A model generated the notes under the pieces. That model had not been told where the DNA came from, did not search any database, and saw nothing but the letters and a program-made list of their open reading frames with translations. From Betaproteobacteria bacterium (GTDB taxonomy: Bacteria; Pseudomonadota; Gammaproteobacteria; Burkholderiales; SG8-39), in the NCBI GenBank assembly GCA_019237595.1, contig JAFAGU010000314.1, positions 1-25,109 on the forward strand: 25,109 nucleotides of DNA, written 5' to 3'. The translations under genes and the position numbers were made by a program. Positions 8,021 through 15,310 of the stretch are shown one piece after another (within the stretch, counting starts at the first letter, position 1; the number at the start of each line of letters is the position of its first letter).

Positions 8021-8754
8021 AATCCAAGCGCCACTTCATGGAGCGGGTGAGCCGCGAGATGGACGAGGACCTGAAGGAGCTGCGCTTGCCGACGGAGGAA
8101 GCGCTGGCCGCCGCCTGCCGCATCCTTGCGCGCGAAGGCCATGAATCCGGCCTCGCAGGGCAGGTCACGGCGCGCGGCCCGAAACCAGGAACGTGGTGGA
8201 CGCTGCAGTTCGGCTACGGTTTCGAGGAAGCGACTCCCGAGCGCATGGTGCTCGTCGACGAAGACCTGAAGCCGTTGCGCGGAGGAAGGCCGAATCCCGG
8301 CGTGCGCTTCCATGTCTGGATCTACCGCAAGCGGCCCGACGCGCACGCGATCATCCATACGCATGCGCCCTATGCGTCCGCGCTCGCGGCGACCGGCCAG
8401 CCGCTGAAGACGATCCACATGGACACGGCGATGCTGCACGGCACCGCGCACCTGCCGGAATGGCCGGGCGTACCGGTTGCCGACGATGAAGGCCGCATCA
8501 TCTCTTCGGCCCTTTCATCTTCCAAGAGCATCCTGCTGGCGAACCACGGCCTGTTGACCGCGGGAAACTCCGTAGAGGAAGCGACCTACCTCGCCGTGTT
8601 CTTCGAGCGTTCGGCGCGCATGCAGCTCCGCGCCATGAGCGCCGGCGGTTACAGGGAAGTGAAACCGCAGCTCGCCGAGGAAGCACGGGACTTCCTGCTG
8701 CAGCCCTCTATCGTGCGCGGGACCTTCGCTTACTGGCTGCGCCGCTGTGGGTGA
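8017..8754 (+). CDS. Class II aldolase/adducin-family protein
   Basis: The protein belongs to the zinc-dependent class II aldolase/adducin fold, whose members cleave or decarboxylate sugar phosphates and hydroxy- or keto-acids. The 245-residue product has the metal ligands His114 and His116 (IIHTHAPYASAL) and His177 (LLANHGLLTAG). The stretch that in fuculose-type aldolases reads SSE-x-x-x-H is here NPGVRFH (93-99), so the usual catalytic Glu is absent; the reaction may differ from a standard retro-aldol cleavage. I chose ATG 8017 because it overlaps the dctM stop as ATGA; in-frame ATGs at 8038 and 8059 are alternatives. The frame stays open far upstream inside dctM, but that is not coding. 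The last 47 nt overlap the end of the opposite ilvD-family gene. Confidence 0.85.
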   Translation: MKSKRHFMERVSREMDEDLKELRLPTEEALAAACRILAREGHESGLAGQVTARGPKPGTWWTLQFGYGFEEATPERMVLVDEDLKPLRGGRPNPGVRFHVWIYRKRPDAHAIIHTHAPYASALAATGQPLKTIHMDTAMLHGTAHLPEWPGVPVADDEGRIISSALSSSKSILLANHGLLTAGNSVEEATYLAVFFERSARMQLRAMSAGGYREVKPQLAEEARDFLLQPSIVRGTFAYWLRRCG

Positions 8755-10417
8755 CCGCGCCGGCGTGCGCTGAGCCGACCAGCGCGGCGTATTTCTCGAG
8801 CGCCCCGGAAAGCGCCGCCGGTTTCCGCGGCCTGAGGCTTTTTCTTCTCCTTGCAAGCTCCTTTGCTCCGACCATGAGCGAGAGCGAGCCGCTGCGCGTG
8901 TCGATCACGATGCGATCGCCCTCGCGCACAAGCGCGATCGCCCCGCCCGCCGCCGCCTCAGGCGACACGTGCCCCACCATCATGCCGCGCGTGGCGCCGG
9001 AGAAGCGGCCATCGGTGACGAGCGCCACGTGCTCGCCCAGCCCGAGGCCGTAGAGCAGCGCCGTCACGCCGAGCATCTCGCGCATGCCTGGGCCGCCTTT
9101 CGGCCCCTCGTTGCGGATCACGATCACTTCGCCCGCGCCCACTTGCCCGTTCTTGATTGCGGAAGAGCAATCTTCTTCGCACTCGAAGACGCGCGCCTTG
9201 CCGTCGAAAACCAGCGCCTTCAGTCCCGCCGTCTTGATCAGCGCGCCGTCCGGCGCGAGGTTCCCCTTCAGCACGACGAGCCCGCCCGTTGGCGAGATCG
9301 GCTCCGCCTTGACGACCTCTCCATCGGCACGCTCTGCTTTCCTCAGCTCTTCGGCAAGGGTAGTGCCGAAGATGGTGAGCGCATCGCCATCGAGGCAATC
9401 GATTTCGAGCAGCTTGCGGAGCACCGTGTAGACGCCGCCAACCGCATGGAGATCCTTCGCCAGGTATTTTCCGCCCGGCCTCAGGTCCGCGATCAGCGGT
9501 GTTCGCCGGGCGATGCGCGCAAAGTCATCCATCGTGAAGCGGATGCCGGCCTCGTGGGCGATGGCCGGAATGTGCAGCGCCGCGTTGGTGGATCCGCCGG
9601 TTGCCGCGACTGCGGCGCACGCATTTTCCAGGCTTTTCCTCGTGACGAGGTCGCGGGGCCTCGGCCCCCTCTTCAGCAGCTGCATGACCAGGCGCCCGGC
9701 CGTTGCGATGAGCTCCTTCCTTTGCGGGAAAACGGCCGGCAGCGTTGCCGACCCGGGAAGCGCAAGCCCGAGCGTCTCGGCGACCATCGCCATGGTGTTC
9801 GCGGTGAACTGGCCCGGGCAGGAGCCGAGCGTCGGCAGGCAGGCGCGCTCTAGCTCGCCGAGCTCTTCTTCCTTCATGCGGCCGCCGAGCACCGCGCCGA
9901 CGCCCTCGTAGGTGTCGAGGACCGTGACATCGCGTCCGCGCCAGCGCCCCGGCAGCGCGGCGCCGCCGTAGACGAACACCGAGGGAAGACCCAGCCTGAC
10001 CATGGCCATCATCATTCCGGGGAGCGTCTTGTCGCAGCCGGCAAAGGCGACGAGCGCGTCGTAGGCGTGCCCGCGCATGACCGCCTCGACGCCGTCGGCG
10101 ATGATCTCGCGCGAGACGAGCGAATACCGCATGCCGGCGTGGTTCATCGACATCGAATCGGCGACCGAGGCGCTCGCGAAATCGAACGGCACGCCGCCCG
10201 CTTCCCGGATGGCGGCGCATGCCTCGCGCGCGAAGTCGCCGAGGAGCGCGTTGCACGGCGTGACTCGCCCGTCGGTGGACGCCACGCCGATGAAGGGTTT
10301 CTGCAGGTCGGCGTCGCCGAGCCCAAGCGCCCTGAGGAATGCCCGATGCGGCGCGCGATCGAGCCCTTCAGTGGTGATGCGCGAGGGCAGGATCGGAATA
10401 GTCTTCTTCGTATTCAT
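8708..10417 (-). CDS. IlvD/Edd-family dehydratase, dihydroxy-acid dehydratase-like
   Basis: IlvD/Edd enzymes remove water from 2,3-dihydroxy acids to give 2-keto acids. Members include dihydroxy-acid dehydratase (Ile/Val synthesis) and sugar-acid dehydratases. The 569-residue protein has GVASTDGRVTPCN (Cys55), FAGCDKTLPGMMMA (Cys128), LGSCPGQFTANTMAM (Cys200) and the IlvD C-terminal domain. Three such cysteines are typical of the [2Fe-2S] class; the [4Fe-4S] E. coli-type enzyme lacks the first. The sequence is IlvD-like, but its neighbours (TRAP operon, DenD-like dehydrogenase, aldolase) argue for a catabolic dehydratase, so I give no gene symbol. ATG 10417 lies 50 nt inside the upstream epimerase gene; no alternative start precedes the conserved GLDRAPHRAFLRA. 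The extra C-terminal residues (SGAASKRRSRAR) lie in the overlap with the convergent aldolase gene. Confidence 0.9.
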   Translation of the reverse strand: MNTKKTIPILPSRITTEGLDRAPHRAFLRALGLGDADLQKPFIGVASTDGRVTPCNALLGDFAREACAAIREAGGVPFDFASASVADSMSMNHAGMRYSLVSREIIADGVEAVMRGHAYDALVAFAGCDKTLPGMMMAMVRLGLPSVFVYGGAALPGRWRGRDVTVLDTYEGVGAVLGGRMKEEELGELERACLPTLGSCPGQFTANTMAMVAETLGLALPGSATLPAVFPQRKELIATAGRLVMQLLKRGPRPRDLVTRKSLENACAAVAATGGSTNAALHIPAIAHEAGIRFTMDDFARIARRTPLIADLRPGGKYLAKDLHAVGGVYTVLRKLLEIDCLDGDALTIFGTTLAEELRKAERADGEVVKAEPISPTGGLVVLKGNLAPDGALIKTAGLKALVFDGKARVFECEEDCSSAIKNGQVGAGEVIVIRNEGPKGGPGMREMLGVTALLYGLGLGEHVALVTDGRFSGATRGMMVGHVSPEAAAGGAIALVREGDRIVIDTRSGSLSLMVGAKELARRRKSLRPRKPAALSGALEKYAALVGSAHAGAVTHSGAASKRRSRAR

Positions 10418-11300
10418 CCACGATCTCGCGAATACCGGCGCTCCCCTTGAAGCCGAGCTCGAGCGCTCTCCTGGAGGCGGTCGACTTCGGAACCACGTCC
10501 ATGATCCTCTGCAGCGCCGGGTCGGGCTCGAAGCGCACCCTTCCCGCGGCGCGGTCCTTCACCGCGTCCCACATCTGCTCCGCGGAAACCGGAATGCCCG
10601 GAAGGAGCACCGCCCTCTGGTACGAATCGAGGCGCAGCTTCGCGGCATGGAGGAAGGCCTCCACGACTCGGCGCACCGAAATGCATGCCATGCGGGTATC
10701 GGGCCGCACCGGGCAGACGTAGTCGCGCCCGGCGAGCGGCTCGCGGATGATGGCGCTCGCCCAGCCCGACACCGCCGTATTCGCCGACCCGGGACGCACC
10801 ATGACCGTGGGCAGGCGCAAGGAGCATCCGTCGAGGAATCCCTTGCGCGAATAGTCGTCGATAAGGATTTCGCACACGAGCTTGTGTGCGCCGTAGCTCA
10901 GCCTCGGGCTCGCCGGCGTGTCGTCGTCGACCTCTTCGTGGCGGCCGCCGTAGACGGCGATGGACGAGGCGAAGAGGAACTTCGGCGCGTGCGCGGCGAG
11001 ACGGCAGGCCTCGAGGAGATCCCTCGTAGCGTCGAGGTTGACCTTGGTGCCGAGCTCGAAATTCTGCTCGGCGCCACCGGAGACTAGCGAGGCGAGATGG
11101 AACACGGCCGCGATGTCCTCCGTCACCAGGTCTCGAGCGAAGCGCGGATACGCGAGGTTGCCGGCTCGCTCCTCGACTCCTGCGGCGGCGAAGCCCATGG
11201 GCGACTGGTCGGTCGCGAGCACCGAGGCGCCTTGGCGCGAGAGCGCGCGCACGAGCGCGGAACCGATGTAGCCCGCGGCGCCGGTGACGAGTATTCTCAT
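10368..11300 (-). CDS. NAD-dependent epimerase/dehydratase, D-erythronate dehydrogenase-like
   Basis: The protein is an extended short-chain dehydrogenase/reductase. The 310-residue product has the Rossmann motif GAAGYIG (7-13), Asp31 after the second strand (favouring NAD over NADP), LFASSIAVYGG and the catalytic SYGAHK (Tyr136, Lys140). The blocks GAEQNFELGTKVNLDATR, LRLPTVMVRPG and REPLAGRDYVCPVRPDTR closely resemble DenD, which oxidises D-erythronate at C2. UDP-sugar epimerases differ in these regions. The real substrate is not proven. I start at ATG 11300 (MRILVTGAAG), the usual family N-terminus; ATG 11312 adds only MASS. Neither has a good ribosome-binding site. Its last 50 nt contain the start of the dehydratase gene, and it is divergent from the Bug gene with only 29-41 bp between starts. 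Confidence 0.87.
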   Translation of the reverse strand: MRILVTGAAGYIGSALVRALSRQGASVLATDQSPMGFAAAGVEERAGNLAYPRFARDLVTEDIAAVFHLASLVSGGAEQNFELGTKVNLDATRDLLEACRLAAHAPKFLFASSIAVYGGRHEEVDDDTPASPRLSYGAHKLVCEILIDDYSRKGFLDGCSLRLPTVMVRPGSANTAVSGWASAIIREPLAGRDYVCPVRPDTRMACISVRRVVEAFLHAAKLRLDSYQRAVLLPGIPVSAEQMWDAVKDRAAGRVRFEPDPALQRIMDVVPKSTASRRALELGFKGSAGIREIVDEYEEDYSDPALAHHH

Positions 11301-11341
11301 GGATGAAGCCATTCTAAGCGGCGACCCAACCGGAGGAGGAG

Positions 11342-12316
11342 ATGTCGATTCGAGTCGCGGCGTTCCTGCTGTTCCTGGCCTGCGGCGCCTTCAGCGGCGC
11401 GCCGTCGGCGCAGCCCTATCCCAGCCGCTCCATCCACCTCGTCGTGCCCTACGGGCCCGGAGGATCGGCCGACGTCTACGGGCGCTATGTCGCGGCGAAG
11501 CTGCAGGAGGCGCTCGGGCAGCCGGTGGTCGTCGAAAACCGCGCGGGCGGCGGATCGATCGTCGGCACGGAAGCCGTCGCCAAGGCGGAGCCGGACGGCT
11601 ACACGCTGCTCGTGATGTCGAACACGCACGCCGTGAACGAGACGCTCGTGCCGAGAAAGCTCAAGCAGTTCGATCTCATGCGCGACTTCGCGCCCATCAC
11701 GGCGCTGAGCTACTCGGATCTCATGCTCGTGGTCCATCCGTCCGTGCCGGCGACCTCGGTGAGGGAGCTGATCGCGCTGGCGAAGAAGAAGCCCGGCGAG
11801 CTGAACTACGCCTCGTCGGGAAACGGCACGCCCTACCATATGGCCGCCGAGCTCTTCAAGGCCATGGCCGGGGTCGACATCGTGCACGTCCCGCACAAGG
11901 GCAGCGACCAGGCGCGGACGAGCGTCATGGGCGGCCAGGTGCAGATGATGTTCGACGCCGTTCCGACGATGGCCGCCATCGCGCAGTCCGGAAGAGTCCG
12001 CGCGCTCGCCACCACCGGCAACAAGCGCTCGCCCATCGCACCCGAGGTTCCCACGGTGGCGGAAGCGGGCGTGCCTGGCTATGAGTCGGGAATCTGGCTC
12101 GGCCTCATGGCGCCGGCGAAGACGCCGAGGCCCGTGCTCGAGAAGCTCAACGCCGAGGTGAACCGCATCCTCGCCTCGCCCGAAGTGAAGGACAACTGGC
12201 TCAAGCAGGGCACGCTCGCGATGGGCATGTCGATCGAGCAGTTCGACCGGTTCCTCCGCGCCGAGATCGTGAAATGGGCGAAGGTCGTGCGCGACTCCGG
12301 CGCCAAGATGGACTGA
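11342..12316 (+). CDS. Bug/TctC-family periplasmic binding protein
   Basis: Bug proteins are periplasmic receptors of tripartite tricarboxylate transporters that bind mono- to tricarboxylates or other small acids. They are strongly expanded in Burkholderiales. The 324-residue product has a signal peptide (cleavage after about residue 23, GAPSA) and the diagnostic mature start YPSRSIHLVVPYGPGGSADVYGR. ENRAGGGSIVGTEAVAKAEPDGYTLL and YASSGNGTPYHMAAELF follow. Full family length. The ribosome-binding site GGAGGAGGAG adjoins ATG 11342. No tctA or tctB is in the window, so this is an orphan receptor that would share a membrane component encoded elsewhere, or act in sensing. A SnoaL-like gene follows after 4 nt. 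Confidence 0.95.
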   Translation: MSIRVAAFLLFLACGAFSGAPSAQPYPSRSIHLVVPYGPGGSADVYGRYVAAKLQEALGQPVVVENRAGGGSIVGTEAVAKAEPDGYTLLVMSNTHAVNETLVPRKLKQFDLMRDFAPITALSYSDLMLVVHPSVPATSVRELIALAKKKPGELNYASSGNGTPYHMAAELFKAMAGVDIVHVPHKGSDQARTSVMGGQVQMMFDAVPTMAAIAQSGRVRALATTGNKRSPIAPEVPTVAEAGVPGYESGIWLGLMAPAKTPRPVLEKLNAEVNRILASPEVKDNWLKQGTLAMGMSIEQFDRFLRAEIVKWAKVVRDSGAKMD

Positions 12317-12320
12317 AGCG

Positions 12321-12974
12321 ATGAGCACAACGCAAGACAAGCTGCAGATCGTCGAGGTCGTCCAGAATTGGGCGCTCTGGCGGGACGCCGGCGACTGGGA
12401 TCGCTTCGCCACGGTCTGGCATGACGACGGCTGGATGAGCGCAACATGGTTCCAGGGACCGGCGGCGCAGTTCATCCAGGTCAGCAAGGCCGGTTTCGAG
12501 CGCGGCGTGAGCATCCTGCACTTCCTGGGCGGCTCGACCGTGGACCTTGCGGGCCCGCGCGCCATCGCGCAGACCAAGATGACGATCAGCCAGCGAGGCG
12601 ACATCGATCGAGTGACGGTCGACGTGGTCTGCGCCGGGCGGTTCTATGACTTCTTCGAGAAACGCAAGGACCGCTGGGCCATCGTGCGCCGCCAGCCGAT
12701 CTACGAGAAAGACCGCCTGGATCCGCTCGACCCTTCGGCCTCGCTCGAGCTCGATCCGGATCTCCTGGGCTCCATCCCCGAGGGCTACCGGCATCTCGGC
12801 TACCTGCAGGCGAAGCTCGGCTTCAAGGTGAAGCGCGACATGCCGCAGCTCAAGGGCGAGGTCGTCGAGCGGCTCTACCGCCACGGGAAGGCTTGGCTGG
12901 GCGGGGCGCCCTCCCCCTTCCCCGATGGCGAGGATCCGCGGGCGGCCGTGCACGAGTCGCCAAAAAAAGGATAA
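12321..12974 (+). CDS. SnoaL-like (NTF2-fold) protein
   Basis: The 217-residue protein opens with IVEVVQNWALWRDAGDWDRFATVWHDDGWMSATWFQG, the pattern of SnoaL-like/NTF2-like domains. This small alpha+beta cone is used as an isomerase, hydratase or ligand-binding module. The domain covers about residues 8-135. The remaining C-terminal part (PDLLGSIPEGYRHLGYLQAKLGF onwards) looks like that of a frequent Burkholderiales subfamily found with transporters and hydroxyacid catabolism genes. No signal peptide, so cytosolic. It starts 4 nt after the Bug gene and is probably co-transcribed with it. A catalytic role cannot be assigned; an accessory enzyme in the same degradation pathway is a reasonable guess. 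Confidence 0.75.
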   Translation: MSTTQDKLQIVEVVQNWALWRDAGDWDRFATVWHDDGWMSATWFQGPAAQFIQVSKAGFERGVSILHFLGGSTVDLAGPRAIAQTKMTISQRGDIDRVTVDVVCAGRFYDFFEKRKDRWAIVRRQPIYEKDRLDPLDPSASLELDPDLLGSIPEGYRHLGYLQAKLGFKVKRDMPQLKGEVVERLYRHGKAWLGGAPSPFPDGEDPRAAVHESPKKG

Positions 12975-12983
12975 TCCCCGCTC

Positions 12984-13610
12984 ATGCCGCCTTGGGCGAA
13001 CTACGTCTGGTCCGAGCTCGTGTCGCCCGCGCTCAACGCCTTCGCGCTGCTCGCGAGCCTCGTGGGGCTCGTGATCGCTGCCGGGCTTCTCGGGCCGACG
13101 CAGGCCACGCTCGCGGCCATGCGGCGTGTCAATCGGCGCATCTCGCTTCGCCAGGCGACGAAGCCGCTCGAGGTGCCAGTCATCATCGACGGTCCCTCGG
13201 GCGCACGCCGCCACCCGGCGCTGGGCGTTGCCTTCATGCTAGGGGGCGCCTATGCGGCGGCCGTCCTGCTGCTCAGCTTCGATCCGGCCGCCGGCGTGGC
13301 AGCCTTCCGCATTTCCTCTAACCCGGTGACCGCGCAGGTGATCTTCGAATCGATGCGCTGGTTCCTGATCGTCGGCGGCCTCGCGGGAGTCGCGGTGGGC
13401 GCCATGATGATCTTCTTCCCGGCCGCCTGGCAGGCGGTCGAGGCGCGCGCCAACCGGTGGTATTCGACCCGCCAGCTCATGCGCGGAGGCGACGAAATGC
13501 ACGAGGGCCTGGATCGCTGGGTCGAGGCGTTCCCGCGCCGGGCCGGCTTCATCCTCGGCGCCACCTCGCTCGTCGCCGCGGCGGCGTTCGCGATCCTGCT
13601 CTTCTACTAG
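12984..13610 (+). CDS. Small inner-membrane protein of unknown function
   Basis: The 208-residue protein has four predicted membrane helices at about residues 16-37, 79-99, 125-147 and 187-207. A basic cytosolic-type stretch (RRVNRRISLRQATK) follows the first. Before the last helix is a soluble motif, RANRWYSTRQLMRGGDEMHEGLDRWVEAFPR (156-185). I recognise this motif from uncharacterised betaproteobacterial and gammaproteobacterial membrane proteins but know no function for it. AAAAAAGGA lies upstream of ATG 12984, and the gene follows the SnoaL-like gene after 9 nt. It converges on the alpha/beta hydrolase gene with only 4 bp between the two stops. Confidence 0.7.
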   Translation: MPPWANYVWSELVSPALNAFALLASLVGLVIAAGLLGPTQATLAAMRRVNRRISLRQATKPLEVPVIIDGPSGARRHPALGVAFMLGGAYAAAVLLLSFDPAAGVAAFRISSNPVTAQVIFESMRWFLIVGGLAGVAVGAMMIFFPAAWQAVEARANRWYSTRQLMRGGDEMHEGLDRWVEAFPRRAGFILGATSLVAAAAFAILLFY

Positions 13611-13614
13611 CCCG

Positions 13615-14433
13615 CTAGCGTATGAAGTCCCGCAGCGCCGCGGTGAGCGCGGCGCCGCGCGTGGCGTCGTGGTCGTGACGGCCGCCCTCGAGCGCGACGA
13701 ATCGCTTTTCGCCGCCGGAGGCCTCGAACAGCCGTCGTCCCATGGCCGCGGGCACGATTTCGTCGGCCGTGCCGTGCAGATACAGCACGGGCAGCCGGAG
13801 TTCGGGCACTTTGGAGAGAGACTCGAAGCGGTGCGTAAGGAATTGCCGGACCGGCAACCACGCATAGCGCTTGTCGAGCATGGCCATGTCGTAGATCGAC
13901 GTGAAGCTCGACTCGACTACCAGTCCGGCCGCCTCCGGGTGCCGGCGGGCCAGCTCGATGGCGATCGCGCCGCCGAGCGAATGCCCGTAGATGTAGATCT
14001 CGCGCGGCCGCACGTCGCCGCGCACGAGGTAGCTCCACGCCGCCTCCGCGTCCTCGTAGACGCTCTTCTCCGATGGAAAGCCGCCCTCGCTCGCGCCGTA
14101 TCCGCGGTAGTCGATCATGAAGACCGAGTACCCAAGCTCGCGCAGCGGCGCGACCTCGCGCACACTCGTGCTCAGGTTGCCGTCGTTTCCGTGCAGGTAG
14201 AGCACGATCCTCGCCGAAGGATCGCGGGAGGGCAGCCACCAGCCCTGCAGGCGCTGCGGCGCCCTGCCGGGGCTCTGCACCGGCACCGAGACGTCGCGCA
14301 CGGGAAACGGGAAGTCGGCCGGCGAAGCGTGCAGGCGGCGGTCCGGCTCGAAGATGAGATGCGCCTGGTAGGCCCAGAGCGTCGACGCTGCGGCCGCAAG
14401 GCCGAGCAGCGCGGCCGCCAGCACCGTTCTCAT
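13615..14433 (-). CDS. Signal-anchored alpha/beta hydrolase
   Basis: The protein is a serine hydrolase of the Bem46/ABHD13-like group, probably an esterase, thioesterase or lipase of unknown substrate. The 272-residue product starts with a hydrophobic segment (residues 3-21) that anchors or exports it. It then has LYLHGNDGNLS (oxyanion region, 78-88), IDYRGYGASEGG, the nucleophile elbow GHSLGG with Ser152, Asp224 in HGTADEIVP, and His253 in GGRHDH. ATG 14433 overlaps the stop of the upstream SGNH-like gene (ATGA), which fixes the start. The frame is open for another 60 codons upstream, but that region is inside the SGNH gene and its translation is Arg-rich shadow. It is the last gene of the minus-strand CHAT cluster. 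Confidence 0.9.
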   Translation of the reverse strand: MRTVLAAALLGLAAAASTLWAYQAHLIFEPDRRLHASPADFPFPVRDVSVPVQSPGRAPQRLQGWWLPSRDPSARIVLYLHGNDGNLSTSVREVAPLRELGYSVFMIDYRGYGASEGGFPSEKSVYEDAEAAWSYLVRGDVRPREIYIYGHSLGGAIAIELARRHPEAAGLVVESSFTSIYDMAMLDKRYAWLPVRQFLTHRFESLSKVPELRLPVLYLHGTADEIVPAAMGRRLFEASGGEKRFVALEGGRHDHDATRGAALTAALRDFIR

Positions 14434-15236
14434 CGCGGGACGGCCGTCGGTTCGCCCGCGGCGGCTGCAGCACGCCACGGCGCGGCCTTCGCCACGGCCG
14501 TGGCGAGCACGTGAAGAAGCCGACGGGCGGCAAGCAGGCTGCCCGCCTCGTTCAGGTGCGCGCCATCGCTCGTGTAGGCGCGGGCGAGCGCCGGCGCCTT
14601 GCGGCCGTCCCACACGACGCTTACGGCGCTTCCATCCGGCGCCACCGACTCCAGCGCGGCGAGGTCGAACACCGGCTCGCGGCCCAGGTACGCGGCGCGA
14701 AGGAGCGCGTTGTATTCCTCGCGGCGGACGTTCTCGAGCGTCCCGTACGGGTGCCGGCCGAGCAGGCGCTTCGCCGCCGCCTTGATGCCGGTCTGCTCCA
14801 CGGTCAACGGTACGGTGACGTGCACGAACGTGACCCGCGGGTAGCGGAGCTCGAGGCGCTCCATCGCCGCGCGATAGCGCTCGAAGAGCGCCGCGACGTT
14901 GGTCTGCGGACCGATGTCGACGTAGCAGAATTTGAGGAGCGCAATGTCGTCGCGTCCGCCGCGGCGCTCGAGCGCCGCCTCGAACTCGCGGATCTTGCGC
15001 TCCGGATCGCCGTTCTCCGGCACGCGCAGATCGTCGAGGTGCGGCCGCGGGGCCCCCTCGCGGTCCGCGAGCTCGCGCATTCCCTCGAGGATGTTCTCGC
15101 CCACGGACTGGTGCGCGAAGAAGATGTGCGCGCCGGCGAGGCGCTCGAGCTCGGCTCGCGCGCCTGCGCCCGCCGCCGAAGCGCCCTGAGCCGCCGCCGC
15201 GAAAAGAATCGCCGCCATGAGCCGCCAGCCCGTCAT
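14430..15236 (-). CDS. Exported SGNH/GDSL-like hydrolase
   Basis: The 268-residue protein has a signal peptide (LMAAILFAAAAQGASA) and then HIFFAHQSVGENIL with Ser44. Near the C-terminus is SDGAHLNEAGSLLAARR with Asp224 and His227, the DxxH pair of SGNH hydrolases. FVHVTVPLTVEQTG (about 146-159) fits the core strand. The Ser-in-HQSVG arrangement is unlike a textbook GDS(L) block, so activity is probable rather than certain; a carbohydrate or lipid esterase of the envelope is a fair guess. I prefer ATG 15236 because it puts the signal peptide at the N-terminus; an in-frame GTG at 15266 is possible. It follows the CHAT gene after 74 nt without a visible terminator and overlaps the next hydrolase by 4 nt. 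Confidence 0.72.
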   Translation of the reverse strand: MTGWRLMAAILFAAAAQGASAAGAGARAELERLAGAHIFFAHQSVGENILEGMRELADREGAPRPHLDDLRVPENGDPERKIREFEAALERRGGRDDIALLKFCYVDIGPQTNVAALFERYRAAMERLELRYPRVTFVHVTVPLTVEQTGIKAAAKRLLGRHPYGTLENVRREEYNALLRAAYLGREPVFDLAALESVAPDGSAVSVVWDGRKAPALARAYTSDGAHLNEAGSLLAARRLLHVLATAVAKAAPWRAAAAAGEPTAVPR

Positions 15237-15310
15237 GGGATGGCTGATCCTACCCAGCGCCTGCACGCGCGGCCGCGACGCGGGCGTGGCCCGGAGGAAC
15301 TATGCCGCGG

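Noticed and set aside
13595..13625. Small inverted repeat CTAGC-CC-GCTAG between convergent stops as a bidirectional terminator
   Set aside because: Stem of only 5 bp with a 2-nt centre and no T-runs.
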